39,121 bases of DNA from NCBI GenBank assembly GCA_002405525.1, contig DHLY01000104.1, positions 7,861-46,981 on the forward strand. The letters run 5' to 3'. Each line of letters begins with the position of its first letter. Position 1 is the first letter of the stretch. Below the pieces are notes generated by a model. It did not search any database and was not told where the DNA came from. It worked only from the letters and a program-made list of their open reading frames with translations. Below are positions 17,944 to 27,325 of the stretch, one piece after another. The position numbers and the translations under genes were made by a program. Source of the stretch: Proteobacteria bacterium UBA4656. Lineage in GTDB: Bacteria > Pseudomonadota > Gammaproteobacteria > Xanthomonadales > Ahniellaceae.

Positions 17944-18086
17944 CGAGACTGCCCTGCGGATTGACCGACGATGTTAGCGGCCCGCCGCCCACCGGCGCTG
18001 CGCACAAGCCTGTGGATATCCGGGGGAAATCTCGGCGTCTGCGACGCCGGCGGGCGACGTCACCGGGGCGCGTGACGACGCGAGGC

Positions 18087-18118
18087 AAAAAAAAGGCCGC
18101 CGGGGTCGACGGCGGCCT
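18087..18118 (-). terminator. Rho-independent terminator of the rpsF-rpsR-rplI operon
   Basis: On the minus strand a 9-base-pair GC-rich stem (18110-18118 with 18094-18102) and a 7-base loop run into a tract of eight T (complement of A at 18087-18094). It lies about 60 bases beyond the rplI stop and before dnaB. Confidence 0.9.
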
Positions 18119-18177
18119 GAACGTCCATGGAAGCAGCATCCGCCAGCGCACGAAGCCGGCGGAGTTTTTCGGCCAAT

Positions 18178-18627
18178 TCACTCTTCCGGAACGACCACGA
18201 CCTTCACGGTCGTCTGCACGTCAGCGTGCAGCAGGACCGGAACGTCGAACTCGCCCGTGCGACGGATCGGGCCTTCTCCGAGCAGCACCTCGCTCTTCGC
18301 CAGCGGGAGACCCGCTGCGGTGAAAGCTTCGGCGACATCTCGGGTATTGACCGAACCGTAGAGCTTGCCTTCCGTACTGGCATTGGCGCGAATCGTCACC
18401 ACGGCGTTCTCGAGTCGGGCCTTGCGAGACTCGGCGTCGCCCAGCAGGGCGGCCGCCTTGGCCTCGTATTCGGCGCGGCGCTTCTCGAACTCCGCGATGC
18501 TGGCGGCGGTGGCAGGGACAGCCTTGCCGTGCGGCACCAGAAAATTGCGACCGTAGCCCGGCTTGACCCGGACCTTGTCGCCGAGGTTGCCAAGGTTGAC
18601 CACCTTGGTGAGGAGAATCAGTTCCAT
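18178..18627 (-). CDS. rplI: 50S ribosomal protein L9
   Basis: A 149-residue elongated protein with the N-terminal RNA-binding domain ([37 protein letters not shown]), a long connecting helix ([20 protein letters not shown]) and the C-terminal domain ([34 protein letters not shown]). Length equals the E. coli protein. It is third in the operon rpsF-rpsR-rplI and is followed by a strong terminator. Confidence 0.97.
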   Translation of the reverse strand: MELILLTKVVNLGNLGDKVRVKPGYGRNFLVPHGKAVPATAASIAEFEKRRAEYEAKAAALLGDAESRKARLENAVVTIRANASTEGKLYGSVNTRDVAEAFTAAGLPLAKSEVLLGEGPIRRTGEFDVPVLLHADVQTTVKVVVVPEE

Positions 18628-18646
18628 AGCGCAGGTGCTCCGTCGA

Positions 18647-18871
18647 TCAGTGGTTGTCGCAGTACGGCAGCAGGGCCAGGAAGCGCGCCCGCTTGATCGC
18701 GGTCGAAAGCTGGCGCTGGTAGCGCGCCTTGGTGCCTGTGATGCGGCTGGGTACGATCTTCCCGGTCTCGGTGATGTACTGGCGAAGGGTGTTGAGATCC
18801 TTGTAGTCGATCTCGACCACCTTCTCGGCGGTGAAGCGGCAGAACTTCTTGCGGCGGAAGAACTTGGACAT
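18647..18871 (-). CDS. rpsR: 30S ribosomal protein S18
   Basis: A 74-residue basic protein that pairs with S6 on the 30S platform. It shows [40 protein letters not shown] and the end [21 protein letters not shown] single Cys at position 11 is the usual zinc-free variant of the Gram-negative family. It lies between rpsF and rplI with short spacers (24 and 19 bases). Confidence 0.97.
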   Translation of the reverse strand: MSKFFRRKKFCRFTAEKVVEIDYKDLNTLRQYITETGKIVPSRITGTKARYQRQLSTAIKRARFLALLPYCDNH

Positions 18872-18895
18872 GGGTCGGATCCTTCATCTGCCCGA

Positions 18896-19303
18896 TCAGG
18901 CCGCGCGGGCTTCGTCGGAGGAGTCGGAGCGGCCTTCGCCGCCGAAACCATCATCGTCGCGCGGGCGACGCTCGGGCTTCTCGTCCTTCTGCTTCATGAT
19001 GGGCGACATGTCGGTCACCGGGCCGTCGCGTTGAATCACCAGGTGGCGCAGCACGGCATCGTTGAAGCGGAAACTGGACACCAGTTCCGCCAACACGTTC
19101 TGCGAGCACTCGATGTTCATCAGCACGTAGTGGGCCTTGGCCAGGTTCTCGATCGGGAACGCCAGCTGGCGGCGCCCCCAATCCTCGAGCCGGTGAATCG
19201 TTCCCTTGTCACCCTCGATCAGCGAGCGGTAACGCTCAATCATCGCGGGCACCTGTTCGCTCTGGTCAGGGTGGACCAGAAACACGACTTCGTAGTGACG
19301 CAT
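18896..19303 (-). CDS. rpsF: 30S ribosomal protein S6
   Basis: A 135-residue protein starting [20 protein letters not shown] and containing [20 protein letters not shown] and HYVLMNIE, the S6 fold. The C-terminal tail from about residue 105 is charged and disordered-looking ([19 protein letters not shown]), as in bacteria where S6 is glutamylated or carries an acidic tail. It is first in the operon; a Shine-Dalgarno AAGGA lies just upstream of the ATG. A structured leader that may bind S6:S18 precedes it. Confidence 0.97.
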   Translation of the reverse strand: MRHYEVVFLVHPDQSEQVPAMIERYRSLIEGDKGTIHRLEDWGRRQLAFPIENLAKAHYVLMNIECSQNVLAELVSSFRFNDAVLRHLVIQRDGPVTDMSPIMKQKDEKPERRPRDDDGFGGEGRSDSSDEARAA

Positions 19304-19317
19304 ACGTTTTCCTTTCG

Positions 19318-19363
19318 GGCTGTGGCCTCCCGTCGATGCGGTGAGGCAAGGACCGCGGCAGCC
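19318..19363 (-). promoter_or_regulatory. Possible S6:S18 autoregulatory leader of rpsF
   Basis: On the minus-strand transcript, GGCUG (19363-19359) can pair with CAGCC (19322-19318), enclosing a hairpin GCCUC-A-CCG...CGG-GAGGC (19347-19325). An unpaired CCG follows the first arm directly, as in the described S6:S18 binding motif that mimics the 16S rRNA site and represses rpsF operons. The structure was drawn by eye and has not been matched to a covariance model. Confidence 0.3.
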
Positions 19364-19625
19364 GGAAGAGCCTGCTGCGGGGCGGCAAATGGTAGGACAA
19401 TCGCTCCCGCCGCTCAACCGGGCGGTCCCGGCCGGTCGCCTCTCGGCTTGCCGGACAAGTCAGGCAAATCAAACACTTAACAGATTAATGACAAATCGAG
19501 CTCAAAATGGAAACCGATCAAGATCGATGGCGCGCTGACGCCGCGCGGCAACCGCTCCACTCAAGCCCTTGATTCGTCGTCAGCCCTCGCCAGCAGCTGA
19601 ATCCATTGCAGAACCGTGAGAGAAC

Positions 19626-19648
19626 AAAAAAGCGACGAGTGGCACTCG
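19626..19648 (-). terminator. Possible intrinsic terminator downstream of iscA
   Basis: Minus-strand CGAGT-GCC-ACTCG (19648-19636), then TCGC, then six T (complement of A at 19626-19631). The stem is only five pairs and lies about 160 bases after the iscA stop, so the call is tentative. Confidence 0.4.
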
Positions 19649-19811
19649 ACCCGGGCAGAACCCGGGGAAAGGAACGGCAACCGATCGCCGAATCGCAGGA
19701 TCGAACCGCCCGCACAGGGCGCCGAGTCAACACCGCCTGGGGCCCGCCGCCGCCACAGGCCGATTCGAGGTTTCCGGTCCTACGCCGGGGCCACTGAGGC
19801 GCAGAGCCCGC

Positions 19812-20153
19812 TCAGGCAGTGCTGAAGCTCTCTCCGCAGCCGCACTCGCCGGTGACGTTCGGGTTGCGGAACACGAACTCCGCGTTGAGGCCCTTGCGGG
19901 CGAAGTCGATCTCGGTGCCGGCGACCAGCGGCAGACTCCTGGCGTCGACCACCACGCGCACGCCGCGCTGCTCGAACACGGTGTCGTCGTCCGCTACCGA
20001 ATGGGCGATGTCGACGGTGTAGGCCCAGCCGGAGCAGCCGGTCCGGCGCACGCCGAACCGCAGCCCCAGCGCACCGGGCTTGCCGGAGATGAAGGCGGCC
20101 GCGCGCGCGGCGGCGGCTTCGGTGAGTTGGATCGGAGCGAGCGCGGCATTCAT
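19812..20153 (-). CDS. iscA: A-type iron-sulfur carrier IscA
   Basis: Carries iron or Fe-S clusters from the assembly scaffold to target proteins. The 113-residue protein has the three conserved cysteines Cys40 (RRTGCSGWAY), Cys104 and Cys106 (GECGCGESF). The GESF ending, GVRVVVDARSLPLVAGTEID and LNAEFVFRNPNV resemble IscA more than ErpA, whose signature is CGCGSSF. The rest of an isc operon is not present here, so it is an isolated gene; ErpA-like use cannot be excluded. It diverges from asnS across 144 bases. Confidence 0.85.
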   Translation of the reverse strand: MNAALAPIQLTEAAAARAAAFISGKPGALGLRFGVRRTGCSGWAYTVDIAHSVADDDTVFEQRGVRVVVDARSLPLVAGTEIDFARKGLNAEFVFRNPNVTGECGCGESFSTA

Positions 20154-20238
20154 GGCTGGGGACCTCTCGATGTCACCCCGATCTGGCGGCGCGGCCGGCC
20201 ACTGACAAGCCCCGGCGCGCGCCCGGGGCACGCTCGTT

Positions 20239-20244
20239 TATGAT
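20239..20244 (+). promoter_or_regulatory. Candidate -10 element for asnS (TATGAT)
   Basis: TATGAT lies 53 bases upstream of the asnS ATG in the divergent iscA/asnS spacer. A TTGACA-like CTGACA exists but 31 bases away, too far to pair with it. The match to the -10 consensus is five of six. Confidence 0.35.
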
Positions 20245-20297
20245 CGCAGGTCTTCGCGGCGCGCGTCAGCCGCCCCATGCCCGGGAGTTGCTCCAAC

Positions 20298-21697
<1,400 letters not shown>

Positions 21698-21698
<1 letters not shown>

Positions 21699-21991
21699 TG
21701 TTCTGGCCGGACCTCGTGTTGATGATCGGGCTCGGCGTCCTCACCGCCGGAGTCACCGGCTATGTGATCTTCGGACCGCTCTCGTTCCGGCACCTCGAGG
21801 ACCGCGGCGCGGAGGGCGGACTGGGCGGCTCGTCGTTCGCGCCGAGCTACTGGGCGTTCCTGCTGCGCGGCCGCTACCGCGCGCTCGCTGACCGCGCGCT
21901 CGACCCGCTGGCGACTCCGGCGAGGATCATGCTGTGGACGATCGCCATCGGCACGGCGGGGACCGCGGTCGGCTTCTGGCTGAGGACTTGA
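21698..21991 (+). CDS. Small two-TM protein of unknown function
   Basis: A 97-residue product with membrane segments at about 5-26 and 76-95 and a polar loop containing GGLGGSSFAPSYWAFLLRGRYRALADRAL. It was not recognised. The start ATG overlaps the asnS stop by one base, and the next gene begins two bases after its stop, so it is embedded in a plus-strand operon. The proline- and tryptophan-rich N-terminus (MFWPDLVLMIGLG) inserts as a signal anchor rather than a cleaved signal. Confidence 0.7.
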
Positions 21992-21993
21992 GC

Positions 21994-22287
21994 ATGGCGC
22001 AGGACGACTGGTGGCTGTGTGCGCCGGAGCCCGGGATGCTGCTGTGGGCGCGGCTGCGCCTGCGCGAGGACACCGGCGCCGAAGTGCTCGAATCGTCCGG
22101 GCTGACGATCCGCTTCGACGACCTCGATACGGGCCGCCACTACCTGCTGGGCGCCGACTATCGCGCCTTCGACGGGCTGGACCCGGAGGACGCGGCCGCG
22201 CTGGGCTTCGAACTTGGCGCTCTCGCGCCGCCAGCCGCGCCCGACGGCCCCGCGCTGGTGCGCCGGATGACCCAACGGCTGCGCTGA
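21994..22287 (+). CDS. Hypothetical small soluble protein
   Basis: A 97-residue, acidic, Leu- and Asp-rich protein (MAQDDWWLCAPEPGMLLWAR, then GLDPEDAAALGF) without membrane segments or recognised motif. Alternating hydrophobic strands (LTIRFDDLDTGRHYLLGADY) suggest a small beta domain. It lies two bases after the preceding gene and five bases before the SDR-like gene. The ATG at 21994 is chosen because the longer frame from 21934 overlaps the preceding gene. Confidence 0.65.
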   Translation: MAQDDWWLCAPEPGMLLWARLRLREDTGAEVLESSGLTIRFDDLDTGRHYLLGADYRAFDGLDPEDAAALGFELGALAPPAAPDGPALVRRMTQRLR

Positions 22288-22292
22288 CGGCG

Positions 22293-23078
22293 ATGGACCT
22301 CGACCTCTCCGGCCGGCATGCGCTGGTCTGCGGCGCAAGCCAGGGAATCGGCCGTGCCGCGGCGATCGAACTTGCCCTGCTCGGCGCCGACGTGACCGTG
22401 CTGGCGCGCCGTGCGGACGTGGTGCGCGCCCTGGCTGCCGAACTCCCGCGCCCGCGCGAGCACCAGTCGCACGCCTGGATGGCCGCCGACCTCACCGAGC
22501 CCGGCGCCGCGGCCCAGGTGCGGGCGCTGGCGACCCAACGCCCGGTGCAGGTGCTGGTCAACAACTCCGGCGGTCCGCCGCCCGGCACCGCGGCGGATGC
22601 CGGCGCGGAGGACTTCCTGGCGGCCTTCCGCCAGCACCTGCTCGGCGGGCACGCCCTGCTGCAGGCGGTGCTGCCCGGCATGAAGGCTGCGCATTGGGGT
22701 CGGGTGGTGAACGTGATATCCACCTCGGTCAAGGAGCCCATCCCCGGGATCGGCGTGTCGAACACCATCCGCGGCGCAGTCGCGTCCTGGGCCAAGACGC
22801 TGGCCCACGAACTGGGCCCGCACGGGATCACGGTCAACAACGTGCTGCCCGGATCGACCGAGACGCCACGCATCGCGCAGATCGTGGCCGCGCGGGCAAG
22901 GGCCGGCGGCCGCAACGAGGACATGGTCAGAGCCGAGATGCGCAGCCACATCCCCGTCGGCCGTTTCGCCCACCCGTCCGAAGTCGCCGCCGCGATCGCC
23001 TTCCTCGCCTCGCCGGCGGCGGCCTACGTCAACGGCATCAACCTGCCGGTCGACGGCGGACGCACCCAGTCGCTGTGA
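22293..23078 (+). CDS. SDR-fold protein lacking the YxxxK catalytic pair
   Basis: A 261-residue short-chain dehydrogenase/reductase-like protein. The nucleotide-binding GASQGIG (14-20) and NNSGG (90-94, for NNAG) are present, as is a serine (143/145) in VISTSVKEP. Where the catalytic Tyr-x-x-x-Lys should stand the sequence reads SNTIR (156-160), so Tyr and Lys are both missing. The end INLPVDGGRTQSL is typical of the classical SDR fold. A divergent BKR-like SDR subgroup with an imperfect tetrad is known. It ends two bases before the 2-aminomuconate semialdehyde dehydrogenase gene, so a role in the kynurenine pathway or as a non-redox partner is possible, but its reaction is unknown. Confidence 0.8.
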   Translation: MDLDLSGRHALVCGASQGIGRAAAIELALLGADVTVLARRADVVRALAAELPRPREHQSHAWMAADLTEPGAAAQVRALATQRPVQVLVNNSGGPPPGTAADAGAEDFLAAFRQHLLGGHALLQAVLPGMKAAHWGRVVNVISTSVKEPIPGIGVSNTIRGAVASWAKTLAHELGPHGITVNNVLPGSTETPRIAQIVAARARAGGRNEDMVRAEMRSHIPVGRFAHPSEVAAAIAFLASPAAAYVNGINLPVDGGRTQSL

Positions 23079-23080
23079 CC

Positions 23081-24535
23081 ATGCACGGCGCGCCGACCCG
23101 GTTCCGCAACTTCATCGACGGCACGTTCGCCGATCCCCGATCCGACGCCTGGCTGCCGGTCCATGAACCCGCGACCGGCGAGGTCTATGCCGCGGTCGCC
23201 GCTTCGACCGCGGCGGATGTCGATGCCGCGCTGGCGGCCGCACGGCGCGCTTTTCCGGCGTGGCGCGATGCGCCGTCGGCGACTCGGGCCCGCCTGCTGG
23301 CGCGGATCGCCGACGCGATCGAGGCCGATGCGCCGCGGCTCGCGGCCGTCGAATCCAGGGACACCGGCAAGCCGCTGGCGCTGGCTGCCGGCATGGACAT
23401 CCCGCGCGCGGCGGCCAACCTGCGGTTCTTCGCAGAGGCCGCCACGCAGTTCGCCAGCGAGTCGCATGCGATGGCGGGCTCCGCGATCAATTACACCCTG
23501 CGCCAGCCGCTGGGACCGGTGGCCTGCATCTCGCCTTGGAACCTCCCGCTTTACCTGCTGACCTGGAAAGTCGCGCCGGCGCTGGCGGCCGGCTGCACCG
23601 TGGTCGCCAAGCCCTCGGAGATCACGCCGGCGACCGCGACCCTCCTGGGCGAGATCGCCGAGGCGGCCGGACTGCCGGCTGGCGTGCTCAACATCGTCCA
23701 CGGCAGCGGGGACGCCGCCGGCGCCCCGCTGGTCGCGCACGCGGACACCCGGGCCGTGTCCTTCACCGGCAGCACCCGCGTCGGCAGCACCATCGCCGCG
23801 GTCGCGGCCCCAGGGCTGAAGAAAATCGCGCTCGAACTCGGCGGCAAGAATCCATTCATCGTGTTCGGCGACGCCGACTTCGACGCTGCGATCGACGCCG
23901 CGATTCGCGCGGCGTTCACCAACCAGGGGCAGATCTGCCTGTGCGGGTCGCGGATACTGGTCCAACGGCCGATCTACTCGCGCTTTCGCGACGCCTTCGT
24001 CGCGCGCGCCTGCGAACTGCTGCCGGGCGACCCGGCGCTGCCGGAGACCGCCTTCGGCGCGCTGGCGTCGCAGGCGCACCTGCACAGGGTGCTGGCTGCG
24101 ATCGACACCGCGCGCGCCGAGGGCGGCGCCGTCCTGTGCGGCGGCCGCCGGATCGAACTGCCGGGGCGCTGCGCAGGTGGCTGGTTCGTGGCGCCAACCG
24201 TCATCGAAGGCCTGGGGCCGGACTGCCGAACCAACAGCGAGGAGATCTTCGGGCCCGTCGCCACGCTCCAGCCATTCGACGACGAAGCCGACGCGCTGCG
24301 CCGCGCCAACGCATCATCCTACGGCTTGGCTGCATCGGTGTTCACCCGCGATCTTTCGACCGCGCACCGGATGGCGGCGCACCTGGAGAGCGGCGTGGTC
24401 TGGGTCAATACCTGGCTGCTGCGCGACCTGCGCACCCCGTTCGGCGGCATGAAACAGTCCGGCACCGGCCGCGAGGGCGGCTGGGAAGCACTGCGCTTCT
24501 TCACCGAGCCGCGCAACGTCTGCATCGCATTCTGA
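23081..24535 (+). CDS. 2-aminomuconate-6-semialdehyde dehydrogenase (probable)
   Basis: An aldehyde dehydrogenase of 484 residues that should oxidise 2-aminomuconate semialdehyde to 2-aminomuconate with NAD+. Catalytic features are present: PWNLP (Asn154), LELGGKN (general-base Glu252) and GQIC (nucleophile Cys286). The C-terminal block NTWLLRDLRTPFGGMKQSG, then GREGGWEALRFFTEP, is typical of the 2-hydroxymuconate/2-aminomuconate semialdehyde branch. The neighbours (RidA-type deaminase, ACMS decarboxylase and 3-hydroxyanthranilate dioxygenase nearby) support the amino substrate. 2-Hydroxymuconate semialdehyde is the alternative. It lies two bases after the SDR-like gene and eight before ridA. 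Confidence 0.88.
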   Translation: MHGAPTRFRNFIDGTFADPRSDAWLPVHEPATGEVYAAVAASTAADVDAALAAARRAFPAWRDAPSATRARLLARIADAIEADAPRLAAVESRDTGKPLALAAGMDIPRAAANLRFFAEAATQFASESHAMAGSAINYTLRQPLGPVACISPWNLPLYLLTWKVAPALAAGCTVVAKPSEITPATATLLGEIAEAAGLPAGVLNIVHGSGDAAGAPLVAHADTRAVSFTGSTRVGSTIAAVAAPGLKKIALELGGKNPFIVFGDADFDAAIDAAIRAAFTNQGQICLCGSRILVQRPIYSRFRDAFVARACELLPGDPALPETAFGALASQAHLHRVLAAIDTARAEGGAVLCGGRRIELPGRCAGGWFVAPTVIEGLGPDCRTNSEEIFGPVATLQPFDDEADALRRANASSYGLAASVFTRDLSTAHRMAAHLESGVVWVNTWLLRDLRTPFGGMKQSGTGREGGWEALRFFTEPRNVCIAF

Positions 24536-24543
24536 GGCCCGAA

Positions 24544-24963
24544 ATGGAACCCGCCATCCGCTCCGAAGCCGCGCCGGCCCCGCTCGGCGCCTATCCGCAT
24601 GCGCGCCGCGCGGGCGACCTGCTGTTCCTGTCCGGCATCGGCCCACGCATGCCGGGTACGGATCGGATTCCGGGCAACATCCAAGATGCCGGCGGACGGC
24701 TGGTGGCTTACGACTTCGAAGCGCAATGCCGGCAGGTGTTCGCCAACCTGCGCGCGGTACTCGATGCAGCCGGCGCGTGCTGGAGCGATCTCGTGGACGT
24801 CACGGTATACCTCACCGACATGGCGCGTGATTTCCCCGCCTTCAACCGGATCTGGGCCGATCACTTCCGGGACCACCCGCCCTGCCGGACCACGGTCGGA
24901 ATCACCGCCCTGCCGACGCCGATCGCGATCGAACTCAAGTGCGTGGCATCGCTGGCACGTTGA
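24544..24963 (+). CDS. RidA/YjgF-family deaminase, probable 2-aminomuconate deaminase
   Basis: A 139-residue member of the Rid superfamily. The conserved Arg115 in CRTTVGITALP and the Glu130 in IAIELKCVA are in place, with YLTDMARDFPAFNRIW before them. In kynurenine catabolism a RidA-like protein removes ammonia from 2-aminomuconate. The position directly behind the semialdehyde dehydrogenase supports that specific job over the general housekeeping role of clearing enamine/imine intermediates. It is the last plus-strand gene before a repeat element and the convergent glycosyltransferase-like pair. Confidence 0.85.
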   Translation: MEPAIRSEAAPAPLGAYPHARRAGDLLFLSGIGPRMPGTDRIPGNIQDAGGRLVAYDFEAQCRQVFANLRAVLDAAGACWSDLVDVTVYLTDMARDFPAFNRIWADHFRDHPPCRTTVGITALPTPIAIELKCVASLAR

Positions 24964-25189
24964 TGAGCCTCGTCTCTGCGCGCGGCCGAAGGTGGCCGAG
25001 TGCACCAAGAGGCGGATGACGCGGACGCGGCCGGACAGGGCGTCCTGCCACGCATGCACAGCACCGAAGGCGCCAAGCGCACCGACCGCGCGAGGTCGAC
25101 CCCGGATCAGTCCTCTTCGCGCGATCCATGCCCGGAATGGACCTGCCCGCTCGCCGCGCGGCCGATGCCACGCCGGAGACCGACGCGCC
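24964..25189. other. Non-coding stretch between ridA and the repeat element
   Basis: Together with the repeat that follows, this makes 378 bases without a gene. Short frames are open on both strands but none has a start signal or recognisable product. A weak stem (CGGCC-GAAGGT-GGCCG near 24985) is the only structure noticed. I looked for a small precursor peptide and saw none that I could support. Confidence 0.5.
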
Positions 25190-25345
25190 CTCAGAGCCTG
25201 CGAGAAAACCCACATCCTGTGGGTTTTCCAGTCGCGAGTCTGGCACAGGTCCGGACCCGCGCCAGCGAATCGTGCACTGGCGTGCATGATCCGCGCGCGG
25301 GCCATCCATGACCTGCCTCTGAGGCTGTTTTTCACAGACGATCAG
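25190..25345. repeat. MITE-like inverted-repeat element, copy 2
   Basis: Same order of parts as copy 1 (1062-1221): a left end CCTGCGAGAAAAC, a perfect hairpin (25204-25228), the shared block GTCGCGAGTCTGGCACAGGT, a second hairpin (ATCGTGCAC-TGGC-GTGCATGAT inside CCCGCGC...GCGCGGG), and a right end that reads on the minus strand CTGATCGTCTGTGAAAAACA. The two ends match each other imperfectly. It again lies between convergent genes and its right end overlaps a stop codon, here that of the first glycosyltransferase-like gene. The copies are clearly related but diverged. Boundaries are approximate. Confidence 0.6.
25204..25228. terminator. Bidirectional terminator-like hairpin
   Basis: A perfect 11-base-pair stem GAAAACCCACA / TGTGGGTTTTC with a 3-base loop. 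Read on either strand the stem carries a run of four T near its 3' foot, so it could end transcription from ridA (plus) and from the minus-strand glycosyltransferase pair. It is the first hairpin of repeat copy 2. Confidence 0.5.
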
Positions 25346-27063
25346 TGCAGCGGGCGCAACTGGGCAAGCAGCGGAGCGCCGGCGCGCGCCCAAAGCGTGG
25401 GCCAATCCACGAGGGCATGGCCGAGTTGCGACAGCGCTGCGCGGACCTCGGCGAGGCGCGCCGGCGACACGCTTCGCTCGCGCAGTGCGGCCTCGTTAGC
25501 GGCGATCATGCGCCGCACGTGTTCGGTCCACGCCGGCGCCACGCCGGGACCGCCGTCGCGCAGACTTCGGTACAGCGGCTGGATTACGCGAAGCAGCATG
25601 CGGTCGCGCCAGTCCGACCACGTACCGGCCAGCGCCGCGTCGGAGCCGCCGGCGAGGTCGCGCATGACCGCGGCGACCGCGGCGAGGCGCAGCGAGCGAT
25701 CGGCAGAGCGCAGCATGGGCGCTACCGACAGCGCCACGCCGGCACAGAAGGTCGATACATCCTCGATGGCGGCGCGCTCCGCCGCGGCGCGGCGATCGCG
25801 CCCCGGCGGAGGGAAATGGCCAATCGCCGCCGGCACCGCCATCGACGGCGCGTGTGGATCGCAGGTCGACAGCAGGGCCATGAACAGCCCGTCATCGGAC
25901 TTGCCGAGCGTGCCGGTCGGCGGCAGCACATCACGCGCGTCCAACAGCAGCGGCGTGAACACACCGGTGGCCATGAAGTGCGGTCGCCTGCGGCCCTGCC
26001 AGAGGTTCTCGCCGTCGAGGCGGCGTTCGTCGAATGGCGGGCGCAGCAGGCTGCCCAGGGTGCTGCGGTTGGGCATCGACAAGTACACGCTGCTGTCGTA
26101 GTTCAGCGCGCCGTAGATGCCGCCGCAGACCGCCGCCACCCGCGCGGGGGGCTGCAGGCACGCCAGCGAAGCGGCTGCCCGCAGACGCGCCGACCGCGGG
26201 CTCGAGCCATGACGACGCAGCAGCGCACCCGGCGGCTGCCCAAGCAGCCGCGACAACATCGCGTAGGGGTCCTCGTCAATCGGCGCCAGCGAGCGCAGAG
26301 CGCCCGGCCCATCGAAGAACTCGGCTTCAAGGGCGTACTCGGTGACGAGGTCGATCTCGGGTGCCGCGCCGAGCGGCAGCCGCAAAGGGAAGCGGAAGTC
26401 GTCATCGAGCAGGCCCAGCGTGCCGCCCGCCGCCAGCAGCAAGGCCCAGTTCCAGGCCCGGCCGCCGCTCGCCGAAGCAAGCACCTCGGGGTCGAGCAAG
26501 CCGCCAAGCCCGGCCACGTCGGCGCCGAGCCAACCGACCAGCGCGCGGCGCTCGCCGGCGCCGAGCAGGCGCACATCCGACGCCGAGCGCCGCGCGAAGG
26601 CCTCGACCTCCGATCGCGTGGCGCCGGCAGCAGCGTTCGGCCCATCATCGACCACCACGTAGCGACGGCGCACGTCGAAGCGCCGTTCGTCGTCGAGCAG
26701 CGACTGCAGGAGCCGCGCGAGCGAGTCGGGGCGCTGGCAAGTGCGGATGCACAGCAGTGGCGCCGGCGGTGGCGGCGCATCAGCGGCTGCGGGAACGAAC
26801 TCGGCGAGCGGCTTGAGCAGCCCCAGACCCAGCAGTCGCGACAGCGCCGCGTCCACGCGCTCGCGCGGCAGGCCGGTCGCGGCGACGATGGCTTCGAGAT
26901 GCTGGTCGCGGGTCTCGAAGCGCGCCGCCTGCCCCAAGACCACCGCTTCAGCCGCCGGCAGCACGACGACGCGCGCGCCGTCGTGCTGCTGCCACAGCAG
27001 CCGTTCGCCGTCGAGGGGGGATGCGTGGCCCGGGAGGGCCGCGATGTAGGCGTGGGCGTCCAT
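25342..27063 (-). CDS. Putative PqqD-like/GT-A fusion glycosyltransferase, paralogue 1
   Basis: A 573-residue protein whose function is not recognised. Residues ~15-90 look like a winged helix of PqqD/RRE type: LWQQHDGARVVVLPAAE, then TGLPRERVDAALSRLLGLGLL. After a PPPP linker, residues ~102-420 resemble a GT2-like GT-A domain: [54 protein letters not shown] (a DxD-like triad, 220-222), and [12 protein letters not shown] (387-398) where GT2 enzymes have the catalytic acid. Residues ~425-573 are helical. There is no signal peptide or membrane segment. The ATG at MDAHAYIAALPGH matches the paralogue start; the frame is open 102 codons further upstream. Its neighbour at 27326-29047 has exactly the same length. 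Confidence 0.6.
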   Translation of the reverse strand: MDAHAYIAALPGHASPLDGERLLWQQHDGARVVVLPAAEAVVLGQAARFETRDQHLEAIVAATGLPRERVDAALSRLLGLGLLKPLAEFVPAAADAPPPPAPLLCIRTCQRPDSLARLLQSLLDDERRFDVRRRYVVVDDGPNAAAGATRSEVEAFARRSASDVRLLGAGERRALVGWLGADVAGLGGLLDPEVLASASGGRAWNWALLLAAGGTLGLLDDDFRFPLRLPLGAAPEIDLVTEYALEAEFFDGPGALRSLAPIDEDPYAMLSRLLGQPPGALLRRHGSSPRSARLRAAASLACLQPPARVAAVCGGIYGALNYDSSVYLSMPNRSTLGSLLRPPFDERRLDGENLWQGRRRPHFMATGVFTPLLLDARDVLPPTGTLGKSDDGLFMALLSTCDPHAPSMAVPAAIGHFPPPGRDRRAAAERAAIEDVSTFCAGVALSVAPMLRSADRSLRLAAVAAVMRDLAGGSDAALAGTWSDWRDRMLLRVIQPLYRSLRDGGPGVAPAWTEHVRRMIAANEAALRERSVSPARLAEVRAALSQLGHALVDWPTLWARAGAPLLAQLRPLH

Positions 27064-27325
27064 CGTCGGTGCGTTTGCGCCTGCGGCAACCTCGTGCCGC
27101 TTCACGCGGCGGCTGCCACGGCGCTCCGTGTCGGAGGATACGGCATCACGGCATCCGACCGTGCCCTGCTTCGTGCAGGCGGAGCAATTGCGATGCAAGA
27201 ATGTCCGGACCCCACGACTGAACCCTGCAAGCGCACGGACCACTGCGCGGACCACGCTCGAACGACGCCGCCGGTTCCGCCCCGTCATCGGGCGGCGCGG
27301 TCGCGCGAACGGCCGCAGGCGCCGG
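27064..27325. other. Spacer between the two glycosyltransferase-like paralogues
   Basis: These 262 bases separate paralogue 2 (upstream on the minus strand) from paralogue 1. The paralogue 1 frame stays open across it, and an ATG at 27288-27286 would add 75 residues (MTGRNRRRRSSVVRAVVRAL at its start, with HRNCSACTKQGTVGC further on). The paralogue has no such extension, so I treat it as non-coding. No clear promoter or terminator is visible. Confidence 0.4.

Larger units (their letters stand above)
19304..19811. other. 508-base region without a convincing gene upstream of rpsF
   Basis: Holds the rpsF leader, an AT-rich island at about 19455-19530 that stands out from the GC-rich surroundings and probably contains the ribosomal operon promoter and UP-like sequence, a palindromic CCCGGG pair (19650-19666), and a terminator-like hairpin for iscA (19626-19648). 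Short plus-strand frames across it show no family pattern and no good start context. No tRNA cloverleaf was found. Confidence 0.55.

Noticed and set aside
19690..19715. tRNA-like T-arm remnant (GGTTCGATCC on the minus strand)
   Set aside because: The flanking five bases do not pair and no acceptor, D or anticodon arm could be drawn.
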